This document shows positions 35,734-47,756 of a stretch of 64,000 nucleotides of DNA, piece after piece. The stretch's first letter is position 1; each line of letters begins with the position of its first letter. A program made the translations under genes and the position numbers. The notes beneath the pieces are model-generated. The model was not told the DNA's origin. It did no database searches and saw only the letters and a list, made by a program, of their open reading frames with translations. The stretch covers positions 39,567,109-39,631,108 of the forward strand of contig CM026397.1 of NCBI GenBank assembly GCA_014843695.1, read 5' to 3'. This stretch comes from Archivesica marissinica. Lineage: Eukaryota; Mollusca; Bivalvia; Venerida; Vesicomyidae.

Positions 35734-36050
35734 TTAAAGCGACATTATATCGGAAAACGTTCTTTTGCTAAACTGTACTAGATATTTAAAGAATATAATT
35801 TCCGATGACTATGTTCAAAATAATCCAAATATTCGCATAGATACGACAAAGGTGAAATAAATATAGCACCCTTGAATATAGGCGAATTGGTTATCAACAT
35901 AGCGATGCGTTCTGAATGTACAGGAAAGTTGTACTTTCACTTTCAGTATGCTGTATTACAAATTAGTCGTCGTAGCGTTGCTCATTGTAGGCATACGTAC
36001 AATTAAAAATGTTGTAATGATTGATTCCGCACGATATAGTGTCGCTTTAA
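35734..36050. mobile_element. MITE, TTAA-type termini
   Basis: 317 bp. Starts TTAAAGCGACATTATATCG and ends with its inverse CGATATAGTGTCGCTTTAA. The TTAA at both ends would fit a piggyBac-type target duplication, although TTAA may be part of the terminus. Related ends occur near 37,830 and 52,998. Non-coding. Confidence 0.72.
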
Positions 36051-36204
36051 GGTGCTAGTGTTCATTGGTCACTTCTGGTATTAACAATCCAATTCGTATT
36101 CCTACCAAAGGATAATTCTACACATTTCAAATAATCAAAAGATTAACGGATTGTTTATTTCACTCTTTGGACGAGCCGTGCAGTTACAGTCGGATACATG
36201 GCTT

Positions 36205-36365
36205 TCCTCTTGGCGTCCGTTGGCTCATGGGTTGCATCTGAGGTAACCGTTGGCGTCATGGTTTGCATCTGAGGTAACCGTTGGCGTCATGCTTTGCATC
36301 TGAGGTAACCGTTGGCGTCATGGTTTGCATCTGAGGTAACCGTTGACGTCATGGGTTGCATCAGA
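36205..36365. repeat. 31-bp direct repeat, about five copies
   Basis: Unit ggtaaccgttggcgtcatg plus gtttgcatctga. Confidence 0.9.
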
Positions 36366-36441
36366 TGCTACAAATTAACCAATGTTCTGGGGCAGCGGGT
36401 AGAAATAAAGTTCATACATAATTGAAGTCATAATTAATTGG

Positions 36442-36442
<1 letters not shown>

Positions 36443-36498
<56 letters not shown>

Positions 36499-36629
36499 CA
36501 CCACATGTAACATCAATAATGGATGTAGTAAACAAGCATAGTCCGTTTAATAAAGAAAGCATCGCATATATATATACTCCCAATATATACTCCAATATAT
36601 ACCTTAATATACACGCACGCACGCACGTA

Positions 36630-36689
<60 letters not shown>

Positions 36690-36690
36690 C
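36443..36690. repeat. Microsatellites (TA)n, (ACGC)n and (AC)n
   Basis: (TA) about 26 units at 36,443-36,494, (ACGC) at about 36,612-36,676 and a short (AC) run to 36,690. They lie just downstream of the 36.7-kb ankyrin unit on its strand. Confidence 0.95.
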
Positions 36691-36739
36691 AGACTATGCG
36701 AGTAGAAGTAACGTATAAAGAACTGTATTGATGGCATGC

Positions 36740-37427
36740 TCAGCAATCAAATGCTTCATCTACAAGTTCAACATTTCCTTCCTTATCAATCACATGCTTT
36801 TGTCCACTTCCACCAAACACACGACACAAACTTACTACTGTCATACCCTGCTCATGTTTAGTTACAGTAAATCCACCATACCAACCCGCAATTTTATACC
36901 AAAACGTTTCGAATTCGTAGAGAAATGCCAACTGAGGTAATATTTGACCATGCATATTGATTAAATCTTCAACTCGGCCGAGAATTACTTTATGTAGAGC
37001 AGCCTCCATCTTTTGAATTTCATTCTCACTCTGTCGTATATCCTTTGGGACTTCTATGATGTTTAATATATCAGCGTTTAATCCAACGCGTACTCCAATA
37101 TCATAAGCTGTTTCACCATCGGCGGTCTTCAGACATTTTGATGCACCTAGCCGAAGTAATTCTTGAATCACATCCTTTGATGCCTTTCCTCTAACCGCAT
37201 AGTGTAATGGCGTATATAATTTTGCCGGTGAATTTTTGTCACGAAGTTATGTGTCGTTAATAGTAACGGTGAACTCATTCTCCTCTACCAATCTAAACAG
37301 TTCTGCCCATTTGTTCTTGCGGGCAAGGTCGTCAAGCATTTTGTTCATCATTACGAATGCGTCATGGCATTCGGATGTAAGTATATTAAATGGATATACT
37401 TTCCTCATTGTAGGACAGCAGACGAAC
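36740..37427 (-). pseudogene. Ankyrin-repeat terminal unit, paralogue with in-frame stop
   Basis: Aligns along its whole length with the intact unit at 44.6-45.3 kb. Start region VYPFNILTS corresponds to EYPLNVFTS there; then KLYTPLHYAVRGKASKDVIQ and the ankyrin helix pair, IQKMEAALHK, LPQLAFLYEF, YGGFTV and CRVFGGSGQKHVIDKEG. A TAA at 37,247-37,249 interrupts the frame about one quarter in; coding resumes in the same frame. A possible acceptor (atcttcag) precedes the frame at 37,428. Either a recent pseudogene, a sequencing error, or a shorter protein starting at the methionine at about 37,169. Confidence 0.75.
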
Positions 37428-37439
37428 CTGAAGATAGAC

Positions 37440-37845
37440 GTGTAATTATATTACTCACGATTGTCCCAGTTTCTAACTGACATAATTATTGTACATTTGT
37501 AATTCCATATTGAAAACGCACGCATTACTTCCATGAAATTTGCACAGTCATGATTCCAAAATGTATGTTGTCATACTGAAACTCCAAACTATTCATACGG
37601 TACGGGAACATTAGTAGCTGGTACATGTAGTTTATTTATACATGTATACAAATTTATCATGTCATTATGTGGGTGCTTATTTCGCCGCACGTACGAATGA
37701 CACTACTTGAGTGGATCGGTGACTCAGTGGTAACGACCAATAGTTGAGTGCTAGATGTATTTCGTAAGTGTTTGTAGTAGCAATGGTATGCATACGTAGA
37801 GATGCATGTTCTTTTCTTTTTGTGATACTATGTCGCTTTAATGAT
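37440..37845. other. No recognised feature
   Basis: AT-rich; ends with a short match to the TTAA-MITE terminus (tgtcgctttaa) at about 37,829. Confidence 0.45.
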
Positions 37846-37849
37846 TAGA

Positions 37850-38010
37850 TAAGCCTGTCTTCAGCAGCCATACAAGGGAATCACAGCAAGTGGCTTCTTA
37901 GCACAGGTGGCTGCTTGATAGAGGTCAATTGTATAATAAAGCAACATATTGGGAATATGTAAACTGGCTGTGTAATACAGGTTGGCTGGTTAATGGAGGT
38001 GACCATTAAT
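37850..38010. mobile_element. MITE remnant that seeds the 34-bp array
   Basis: Matches the reverse complement of the MITE at 20,359-20,535: cagcagcc..caagggaatcacag, ttcttagcacaggtggctgc, caacatattgggaat and gtaatacaggttg occur in the same order. It passes without a break into the array. Confidence 0.8.
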
Positions 38011-39090
38011 ACATGTTGGCTGTTTAATGGAGGTGACCACTAACACAGGTTGGTTGTTTAATGAAGGTGACCACTAACACAGGTTGGTTGTTTAATGAAG
38101 GTGACCACTAACACAGGTTGGCTGTTTAATGAAGGTGACCACCAACACAGGTTGGCTGTTTAATGAAGGTGACCACTAACACAGGTTGGCTGTTTAATGA
38201 AGGTGACCACTAACACAGGTTGGCTGTTTAATGAAGGTGACCACTAACACAGGTTGGCTGTTTAATGAAGGTGACCACTAACACATGTTGGCTGTTTAAT
38301 GAAGGTGACCACTAACACAGGTTGGCTGTTTAATGAAGGTGACCACTAACACAGGTTGGTTGTTTAATGAAGGTGACCACTAACACAGGTTGGTTGTTTA
38401 ATGAAGGTGACCACTAACACAGGTTGGTTGTTTAATGAAGGTGACCACTAACACAGCTAGGTTGGCTGTTTAATGAAGGTGACCACTAACACAGGTTGGT
38501 TGTTTAATGAAGGTGACCACTAACACAGGTTGGTTGTTTAATGAAGGTGACCACTAACACAGGTTGGTTGTTTAATGAAGGTGACCACTAACACAGGTTG
38601 GCTGTTTAATGAAGGTGACCACTAACACAGGTTGGTTGTTTAATGAAGGTGACCACTAACACAGGTTGGCTGTTTAATGAAGGTGACCACTAACACAGGT
38701 TGGCTGTTTAATGAAGGTGACCACTAACACAGGTTGGTTGTTTAATGAAGGTGACCACTAACACAGGTTGGTTGTTTAATGAAGGTGACCACTAACACAG
38801 GTTGGTTGTTTAATGAAGGTGACCACTAACACAGCTAGGTTGGCTGTTTAATGAAGGTGACCACTAACACAGGTTGGTTGTTTAATGAAGGTGACCACTA
38901 ACACAGGTTGGTTGTTTAATGAAGGTGACCACTAACACAGGTTGGTTGTTTAATGAAGGTGACCACTAACACAGGTTGGCTGTTTAATGAAGGTGACCAC
39001 TAACACAGGTTGGTTGTTTAATGAAGGTGACCACTAACACAGGTTGGCTGTTTAATGAAGGTGACCACTAACACAGGTTGGCTGTATGTG
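37990..39090. repeat. 34-bp satellite derived from a MITE end, about 32 copies
   Basis: Unit ggttggctgtttaatgaagg plus tgaccactaacaca, equal to the subterminal part of the MITE at 20.4 kb. A 4-bp variant (cacagctaggttgg) recurs about 380 bp apart, showing duplication of an 11-unit block. Confidence 0.93.
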
Positions 39091-39361
39091 CTAATGGTGT
39101 ATATATGTTAATCAAATAAAGAATAAAGACATTCATGGCAAACATTTGAGTTGATTTAAAGTTATGTGTTTCAGGTACACTATTTAATAGGAGTATAAAA
39201 CACAAGATTTAATCAACAAATTACCAAGCATAGCATTAGATTATGACCGATAATTCATTAGCGATGCATTAGCCTGACCCTTCAGAACTTCCATGTAAAT
39301 AGCGGAAATCTACACTAGAGTGCATATGTCATAGAGTATCAAGGACAAGTAGTATCGCATG

Positions 39362-39615
39362 ATGGTGGCTCAATGGTTACGGTAATTTCACTTCAAAGTA
39401 CGTGCCCCTCACTGTTGCAGGTTTGAATCCTACTTTGGGGTGTCCAATTATTTCAAGTCAGGAAGCTATCCAGCCGGAATGCGGAAGTCAGATGGTTATA
39501 CCCGGGTGCCCGCCTATTTATTAAATACTGCTCGAAGGAGGCACACGGGGCCTTCCTCCACCAATATGAAATAGCCGGAGATTCGCCATGTTGTTGCGGC
39601 TTTAAACTCCAAAAA
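39362..39615 (+). mobile_element. SINE type 4, longest copy
   Basis: A-box-like tggctcaatggttacgg and B-box-like caggtttgaatcc, then ggggtgtccaattatttc, ggttatacccgggtgcccg, a gaaggaggcacac stretch and ttcctccaccaatatgaa. Degenerate tRNA-like head, long body. Confidence 0.7.
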
Positions 39616-39701
39616 CAAAGTATGACGAACGTGTCATCATTAGTCTGCACGTGTGTGTTGCTTTGTATCACGTTCTCTATGTGGCACAATGTATTACACA
39701 G

Positions 39702-39988
39702 ACGGATCTGTAGTCCAGTGGTAACACGCTGGACTGGTAATCCAGGGATTGCAGGTTCGATCCCCCGTCTGACCCTAATAAAATTAAGTATTTCAGATGG
39801 GACGTTAAACCGAGGTCTCGTATCGGTGCTTTACACCGTGCACGTAAAAAACCCAGAGGAGATTCTGGAACGGGTCTCTGTCTGTATCATTGCACTATCC
39901 TCCAAAAATCTAAAATGACTAATCTCTTCAGGAGGCGTCGCTCATATGGGCAACCGGTAGCGACGATAAATAAACGTAAAACACACAT
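39702..39988 (+). mobile_element. SINE type 1, full length, tRNA-Thr-like head
   Basis: The first 73 bases fold like a tRNA: an anticodon stem CTGGA/TCCAG around loop CTGGTAA (anticodon GGT, threonine) and B box ggttcgatccc. The body has gaggtctcgtatcggtgc, tctgtctgtatcattgcac and ggaggcgtcgctcatatggg. Not a functional tRNA gene, because the same body follows in all copies. Confidence 0.9.
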
Positions 39989-40132
39989 GGTTGAGAATAC
40001 ATTGAAGCACCGGATTGAGAGCACAGTGACTAATATAGACGCATTGGGGAGGGCACTCGCTAATGTTGGTAAAAATTGTTGCCAAACCCATTTGCTTCTA
40101 GATTTTTATTCTCAGTGTTCAAGTATAAGCAT

Positions 40133-40283
40133 AGCATACAGTTGTATCATTATGTGCATACAGTTATCATGTTTATATTGCATAGCATACAGTTGTATCA
40201 TTCTGTGCATACAGTTATCATGTTTATATTGCATAGCATACAGTTGTATCATTCTGTGCATACAGTTATCATGTTTATATTTG
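40133..40283. repeat. 51-bp direct repeat, three copies
   Basis: Unit agcatacagttgtatcatt plus ctgtgcatacagttatcatg then tttatattgcat. Confidence 0.9.
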
Positions 40284-40289
40284 TAATTG

Positions 40290-41935
40290 TATTGTATATA
40301 AAAACAAGCACTAACATATGATTAAACTAGATAGCCGCCTCACAGCTGTTCATAATTTTAGTTTATACACATTTATTTTAGTTCCATTGCGAAACAAGTT
40401 ATTTAAAATTTATAGTACAATAGTACGATATGCAATCATGATGAGGATGTACAAATGATGAGCATACATACATACATACATGAATATAAAACATGACCAT
40501 GGCTGTATTAAATAAGAATGTCGGTAACTCGATCATTCATTCCAAACACGTGAATTACGAAGGGACCAAGCTTCCTGAATGTATTTGCTAAAGTTAACCA
40601 GCTCTAGGGAATTGTCACATTGGAATACTTGCAATAACTTGAACGTACTTGGTCGATTAGAATAAACACGTTTGATATACCTTTTTTCTTAATGCACCTA
40701 TACACCTCACACTTCAACATGAAGCTGTTATGTGTATATATATGTGTGTGTTGTACAATGATGAACTTTTAAGTTCAAATTGGAAAATAAAACAAACAAA
40801 AATGTCTTCTTCATGTAGTGAAACTCATCTTCCATGTTGTTTGTATTACATAATAAACATAACATGTAGTTTTGATTAAAACGATTTTTACCGTAGGCTA
40901 TCTATCGGCCAGTTGCAATTCTTAAAGTTGTGTCAAGTATTTAAATAAATAATTGTTGCATAGTTTTGTTACCCAGGTTTATTTATCTGTTCTCAACTTT
41001 CAACTGTATTCATCAACTTAGCTTCATACGCATAAGAACTGCAAACTCATCAGATACTATAACACATATTACATCGTATCAATGACGACTCAGAACATGG
41101 TTATAAAATGAATACATTTCCAGAAAACGGCAATGCCAGTTTACATGAATGTACGCTTCTTGAAAGTATACGTATTGCCTAATATTATATAATAATAAAT
41201 ATACTATAATAATTGCCTAGGTATAAGGATCAAACATGTATATATTCGCACAATTTATAATATAATAGGTAATAAAAGAAGCGGGTGTATAGTGCTTTTT
41301 GTTTATTTTCAAAGTATTTGTTTTGGTTCAATATCTAGCAAATCTTAGAAGACATAGATAGGGGTGTGGCTTAATATAACTAAAGTCTGTCCCACCTAAT
41401 ATATAAACCTCAGATATGTTTAAGTGTTTCATTTATTCTTACTAATTTACAATGCAATAATGTCATAAGATCATTATCTCCATGGCTGTTTTTCCTATTT
41501 TTGATCGGGTGCCTTTTGGCATCATAATTCAACTTTGTTTCATTTTCGCCGTTGACTCTACTTTGGTAGCTCTAAATTCCACGCGGTGGTCATTTATAAA
41601 CACGCCTGTTTGGAATTAATGTTGCATGCGTATTGTACAAAGGATAACCTATTCATGGCTCAGCAAATTGGCCCGATCGTAAGATAGTCTTTTGTCCAAA
41701 ATAGCGGTCTTCCTCTGCCAATATTAGATGGCATAAACAAACAAATAAACAAAAATATTACAGTACGGTTAATTAGTTTTATTAGATCTACCAGACAAAT
41801 TAATCATAGCACATTATTTTCTATATCTGACAGCTAAAAGTAACAAACATTCTACCTAAATATGGATCAATCTGATTTATGTGAAAACAAAATGATCGTC
41901 TAACGTTCTAGGAATCAATATATTGAAAACAATTA
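40290..41935. other. No recognised gene; short SINE-tail fragment
   Basis: AT-rich. At about 40,370-40,420 the inverse of the SINE type 3 tail (ttattttagttccattgcg) is visible. Otherwise nothing identified on either strand. Confidence 0.45.
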
Positions 41936-42079
<144 letters not shown>

Positions 42080-43120
42080 TTAATGTCAATATTTCAGCTG
42101 TACTTCCGGTGAATATCTATGCCATAGAATTGTGTGCAGTGAGTGTTCATGTTCATTCGGGTATAAAATATGAATTGTGTCTCCGGAACAGGGTCTGCAA
42201 TAATAGATATAGAAATGTGGGTTGAATGTAGGCCTACAAGGGTGAAGAATACCCGGTGTTGCCCTCACCCGCTGGTGATCAACGTTATTAAATTTAGTAA
42301 TACGTGTACGAGGTACGGAGTTTATGCGGGCGACCTAACGGAACAAAAACGCATTGACGTTCTGGTGCGGGCCGTTTTCTATTGTTGTTAAAACATGTGA
42401 CCCAAACCATTTGTATTAACATGCTATATATTTGTAACCATGTGTTGTATGTTATTTCATGATGAATTCTATAAAATATGATTAAACTAAAGATCAACAA
42501 ACAGGTATTTATTTTACGATTAGTGCTTTACAAATGCTCTGTTCAAGCCAAATTTGGGGTTTGGAATGGGATGGGAAGTCTTTAGCAGTGTAACAGACTA
42601 CACTTTGGAGAACGTTTTGTGAACATATATATATATAAACGCCGTAGATCCAGTCGGTTGAAGACTCGAATTAATAAAGAAAGCACACCATTCAAACAGA
42701 TCGAGTAGGTGAAATTAGCAACCTATGTATATCTACGGCATAAAATATTTCCCTATTACACAGTGTGTACTGACAAAACAGACGCTGACCATTGGACAAT
42801 AAACAGTGAAAAATGCCTACATTTGAATGGGTCTGCAATGATTTATTATTCAAATCAATAAAAAAAGGCTTTAATTCGAGACTAGTACCTCAACTTTCAT
42901 TTTCTGCGATGCAACCCCCCCCCCCTAGAGACCGTGTCAAAGTTCACTAACGTGTTAGTTTCGGAATTGTTAGTTTCGGAATGTAAGCAGAATCGAGAGT
43001 CTATTCTATGTACATGACCAGGGTGTAAAATAACCAACATGGTTGCCACCATTACATCACAGTTGTTAGCAGAGTTTCTAAACGCAGTTTACACACACAA
43101 TACCAATTTGATTAAATTCG

Positions 43121-43155
<35 letters not shown>

Positions 43156-43285
43156 ATCATCAATCATCATCAAAAACAACCACGACATTATAATCATTTT
43201 AAGGATACGATGCTAATGTAGCGGATTATAATACAACAAAAAGGAGAGAATGAGTGTTACATAATTAGATATAAATTAAACATTT
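42080..43285. other. No recognised gene; (ATC)n at 43,123-43,158
   Basis: Mixed AT-rich sequence with short ORFs of no recognisable content and a 9-C run near 42,917. Confidence 0.45.
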
Positions 43286-43290
43286 TCTTT

Positions 43291-44113
43291 TCAGATACGC
43301 CCTGAATTTAATAGAAGTTTTAATGTTTGTGTATCTGTCAGATTGATCAACTGTTCACTTATTAATGTTTGTGTATCTGTCAGATTGATCAACTGTTCAC
43401 GTATTAATGTTTCTCCGCGTATACTTGATCTTATATCATTGTACACAGGACAGTTCACGAGAAAGTGAGTTTCATCTTCCACAGCATGTAATGTACAACA
43501 CCGACATGTTTTGCAGAGGCGTTCCTCTAATAGTTCGCCAATATATATTCCTGTCTCTAGTCTTTGTGGTAAAGTTCCACACCTAAACTGGTATAACATT
43601 GAACGTTCGTGTTTATTAAGGTTCATTTGTACATATTCTTCACATCGAAATGTCAGTTTGAATAGCTTATATGTTCTTAATTTGGGGACCATTTCAATGT
43701 CATGTGACTACTTATCAGCATAATAAATGGCTTGGCCTTTGTGTCAACAGTTTTTGCAAGTCCTAACGTATGCATTGTTTGTTTAGATAATAACAAATTT
43801 GAAATGGATATTAAGAGATATGAATAATGTTGATTGTGGTTGTGCAACAGGATGACCAACCACATCCTGTTGCACAACCACAATTAGCTATGATAATATT
43901 GGATTGGAGAAAGAGAAAACAAAAAATGGTGGAGAGATTCAGGTGTATCCTACTTATTATACTCGCAAAGGCACGTCCTGCTCCTTTGACAAGAGCTTCA
44001 CAGTTCGGCATACAATTACCCTTTTCATGAAAGATAATCCCAATGTATTTGTATTGGTCTACGGCTATAGGTACAATGTATATGCATTTTGGAAATCTAC
44101 CTCCTAAATACAT
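43291..44113 (-). pseudogene. LINE ORF2 C-terminal fragment
   Basis: Order along the minus strand: QYKYIGIIFHEKGNCM..GRAFASIISRIH, a break, then MLYQFRCGTLPQRLETG, LEERLCKTCRCC..DETHFLVNCPVY and DIRSS. These are the reverse transcriptase end (YKYLGV type) and the C-terminal C-x2-C..HF-x3-CP-x-Y motif of non-LTR elements. A 39-bp segment near the end (ttaatgtttgtgtatctgtc) is duplicated. A hairpin is inserted in between at 43,833. Confidence 0.8.
43833..43884. repeat. Perfect 22-bp inverted repeat, 8-base loop
   Basis: attgtggttgtgcaacagg (43,833 on) pairs with cctgttgcacaaccacaat ending at 43,884; 22 pairs without mismatch. It sits inside the LINE remnant. Confidence 0.92.
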
Positions 44114-44114
44114 T

Positions 44115-44588
44115 TAAAATATAACACATGCATATCAAGAGCTAACTTCAACGAGAAGCTTGTCATATCGGTCATTGAGTACAAATCCAGATATACAGTG
44201 GACGGTAATATCTTACTAGTGAAATCATAACCTATCAATTAAGGAAATACACATACATGTATATATGTTTCACTTTGTAATGTTTTGTATTGATGCTTTG
44301 TTCATGGGCCAGAAATGGCTTATTACGAAATAAAACTAGATCATATATAATTATGTACATAGTTGTATGCACACATGTGATTATGTTACAATATATATAG
44401 ATCTAGGTATAGATACATATATGACGTATTAAATGATATGATTTAATGCATCGTTGTATCTGCATTAATAGTATTACGGTATATAAACTACAAACAATAT
44501 ATGTGAAAGAATGCCCATGATGTATACGTTAGTAAATAATTAATCGCGTTATGTCCACATTGCGAACACCTTCATAGACGTGGACTAA
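44115..44588. other. Downstream flank of the ankyrin unit, nothing recognised
   Basis: AT-rich with many ATAT runs. No clear AATAAA close to the stop on the minus strand. Confidence 0.4.
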
Positions 44589-45253
44589 TTAAACGAAACC
44601 CTCATCTGTAAGTTCAACATGTCCATCTCTGTCAATCACGTGGCGTTTCCCACTTCCTCCCACAACACGGCACCAACTATCTGCCTGAATGCCCTTTGCA
44701 TGTTTGGATACCGAAAACCCACCGTACATGCCGGGAACAGGATACCAAAACTCTCCAAATTCGTAAAGAAACGACAACTGTGGTAATTGTTGGCCGTTAT
44801 TTTTAATCAAATTATCGGTAATCTCAATTATGGTTTTATGCAAACCTGCTTCCATTTTCTGGATTTCGCTATCCATTTTAACAATCTCGTTTGGAATTTC
44901 TATTAACTTTAAGATGTCCTCGCTCAGCCCCCGTCGTTTAGCGATATCATAGGCTGTACTTCCTGCAGCAGTCTTCAGAGTCTTCGAGGCCCCCAGTTCG
45001 ATCAATTTCTGAAACACCTCTATTGACGCCTTCCCGTGAGCAGCCTGGTGTAGTGGTGTATATAGTTTCGCAGGTGAGGAATTATCTTTGGGAAGTCTAC
45101 AGCTATTTACCATATTTGGGTGTGTTTTTAATTCATCGAATAAAGCTGACCATGCGTAGGAATATGTAATGTCTGCAATAGTTTTATTAGTCTGTACAAC
45201 GTCATCTCGATACACGGAAGTAAACACGTTTAGCGGGTATTCCATATCTAGCC
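44589..45253 (-). CDS. Ankyrin-repeat protein, intact terminal unit (218 codons from first Met)
   Basis: The ORF from ATG 45,245 to TAA 44,589 is open; upstream it stays open to a splice acceptor (gttctttcag) at 45,254. It is therefore either a complete single-exon gene or the last exon of a larger one. Domains: N-terminal helical region (residues 1-65), one clear ankyrin repeat (TPLHQAAHGKASIEVFQKLI, then ELGASKTLKTAAGSTAYDIA), a polar helix (IQKMEAGLHKTIIEI), then LPQLSFLYEFGEFWYPVPG, MYGGFSV, SWCRVVGGSGKRHVIDRDGH and DEGFV at the C-terminus. From memory this last region resembles C-terminal parts of some bacterial ankyrin proteins; I cannot confirm it here. Function unknown. Its paralogue 7.8 kb downstream is interrupted. 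Confidence 0.8.
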
Positions 45254-45925
45254 CTGAAAGAACCCGAGACGAGATACATGAATACCATTATAAATATTAT
45301 GTAAGTTTTTATATAAATAAGAATTTGTATCTTATAAATGAGTACCTTTTTGATCGGATACATTATTTACGGTATCCGAAAGAATAAAGATCCATGCAAA
45401 TGTTGTCAAATTCGACCCAGAACTCATATTGTTATCACAGGCATATTTTTGTAATGATAATGTACGTTAGATAAATGCCAGGTAAGGCCTCTTTTGATGA
45501 AGCGTTAAACCATCGGGTGATTTATCTTTCGACGCGTTATATGTAAAATAACGAGTTCTTCGTGAAAGGTGTACGTAAATCTATCTTCCTATTAGTCAAA
45601 CCCCTGATGGGGACCTTAGACTTTCAGTCAATCAGTGATATACGGCGTCATATTCAGTGCACACACCATTAGGTTATTTCGACCAGTTAGAGGTTAAGAT
45701 TGTTGATTTATTGCTTGCAGCCAATGTATATGTACACTTATATATCAATTCATTTATGATTTAACATTTTGATAACAGAATCTTTTGGTTAAATCCATTT
45801 ATTACCAAAGTGACAGATGTCGTAGTTTTGTTTCCAGTATTAGCAATGAATACTGTAAACGGTGATATGTTGATTCAGATTGTTAGCGACTATGAATGAT
45901 TGCATTATGGTTTTGTTAAATAACT
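45254..45925. other. Upstream flank of the ankyrin unit, no further exon seen
   Basis: No coding stretch that could supply an upstream exon was found here or in the repeats to 61 kb on the minus strand. Confidence 0.4.
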
Positions 45926-45927
45926 AG

Positions 45928-46440
45928 CAACTATGGAACGCCGGTGCATAGTGTAGTACAGTGGTTTGATGCACATGGCTCCATATTATTGTACGTATAT
46001 TGTAGTTGGATTTTTATTCAGTGAACTATGGAACGCCGATGCATATTGTATTACAGTGGTTCGATACACATGGTTCCATATTATTGTACGTATATTGTAG
46101 TTGGATTTGTATTCAGTGAACTATGGAACGCCGATGCATATTGTATTACAGTGGTTCGATACACATGGTTCCATATCATTGTACGTATATGGTAGTTGGA
46201 TTTGTATTCAGTGAACTATAGAACGCCGATGCATATTGTATTACAGTGGTTCGATACACATGGTTCCATATCATTGTACGTATATGGTAGTTGGATTTGT
46301 ATTCAGTGAACTATGGAACGCCGATGCATATTGTATTACAGTGGTTCGATACACATGGTTCCATATTATTGTACGTATATTGTAGTTGGATTTTTATTCA
46401 GTGAACTATGGAACGCCGTTGCATATTGTCTTTTGAGTTG
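45928..46440. repeat. About 96-bp direct repeat, five copies
   Basis: Unit gaactatggaacgccgatg plus catattgtattacagtggtt, then cgatacacatggttcc and attgtacgtatattg. The first and last copies are the most diverged. The stretch 46,441-46,967 shows nothing recognisable. Confidence 0.92.
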
Positions 46441-46967
46441 TTCTATACTCATGGCTCTATACCAAGCATCAGCATGTCCGTGTGATGTATTACACTTATT
46501 ATAAGTCAGGGCATGTCCAGTGGTTACCGTATGTGTTGGTACCACGTGGCGAATATGACTAGAGTTATTGTTCGTACCTCTATACGATTAAGTGCCTTTT
46601 ATTCATGTGATGGTATACAGTTACATACCTTGTATATATCTATTCATATCCTCAATTGTATTTTCATTTTAGTGTAGTGTCTGATAGCTGACGTATCGTG
46701 ACCAAAATCATGTAGCACGTGTACTATGGTTCTTATATAACACGTTATGTCATAAGAACTGACACATGAAGGTTGATATGGTATTTTTCATGTGTTATCT
46801 ATATTTCTAAGCTTCTTCCCCAGAACATATATTCCCAGTTAGGATTTGGAGGACGTATAGAGATCCCCAACTGTTGTTTTAGGCCGAACTACGTACCACA
46901 GCCACTGTTGTTTGTATTCCCGGAGATACAGATCCCGGAGACGTCATTTGACTTAGTTAAACCTATT

Positions 46968-47756
46968 TGACTCTAGTCGCACCAATTTTAAATTATTCAG
47001 CAGAATTGTGGGGCTACCATGATGCACCCGATGTTGAATTAATACTTTCCAAATTTTGTAGAAAAATACTATGCGTAAGGCGCTCAACAAACCTGAATGC
47101 ACTATATGGAGAACTTGGTTGTCTCCCCATGTCCGCTCAACAAACCTGAATGCACTATATGGAGAGCTTGGTTGTCTCCCCATGTCCGCTCAACAAACCT
47201 GAATGCACTATATGGAGAACTCGGTTGTCTCCCCATGTCGATACGTAGAAAACTAGTACTGATACAATACTGGATAAAATTAATAACCTTACCAGAAGAT
47301 TCAATACTTTATAAAACCTACCTAATGTTGAAAACTGATGTTGAAAATGGAAATTATCACAACAAAATGAACTGGGTTTATCAACTAAAAAAATATTATC
47401 CATACATGCGGACTGAGTTATTTGTGGCAAAACCAGTCAAAAATGCTTATTAATTACAATACTATAAAATCACGCATACTAGACATATATTATCAAAGTT
47501 GGTATACTGCTATCAATAACTCTGGACGTCTAGAGACATAAACATCCTCGCATGATCTAGCTATCGAACGTGATCGCTACATACACCTACCACGAAAGGA
47601 AATATTATGTATTTATTGCAATTCTAGAATTGTGGGAAATGAGTATCACTTCATATTAATTTGCCCACAATTTATTAATCTTTTGTCACGCAAATCAAAA
47701 AACATCACCATTGGTCTTTCCAAATTTATATATTTTGCAAATAAGCAACGAAACTA
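46968..47756 (+). pseudogene. LINE ORF2 C-terminal fragment with triplicated coding segment
   Basis: LVAPILNYSAELWGYHDAP, FCRKILCVRRSTNLNALYGE and LGCLPMS..IRRKLVLIQYWI match the C-terminal half of bivalve-type non-LTR reverse transcriptases; further on LCIYCNSR..EYHFILICPQF is the terminal zinc-knuckle-like motif. A 53-bp coding piece (cgctcaacaaacctgaatgc on) stands three times in tandem at about 47,083-47,240 and shifts the frame. Same family as the fragment at 43.3-44.1 kb. Confidence 0.8.

Noticed and set aside
36434..36746. Arg-Ala-Cys-Val and Tyr-Ile repeat ORFs
   Set aside because: Translations of (ACGC)n and (TA)n microsatellites.
39702..39780. tRNA-Thr gene
   Set aside because: The same head is followed by the same SINE body in several copies in the window; it is the promoter region of a SINE.
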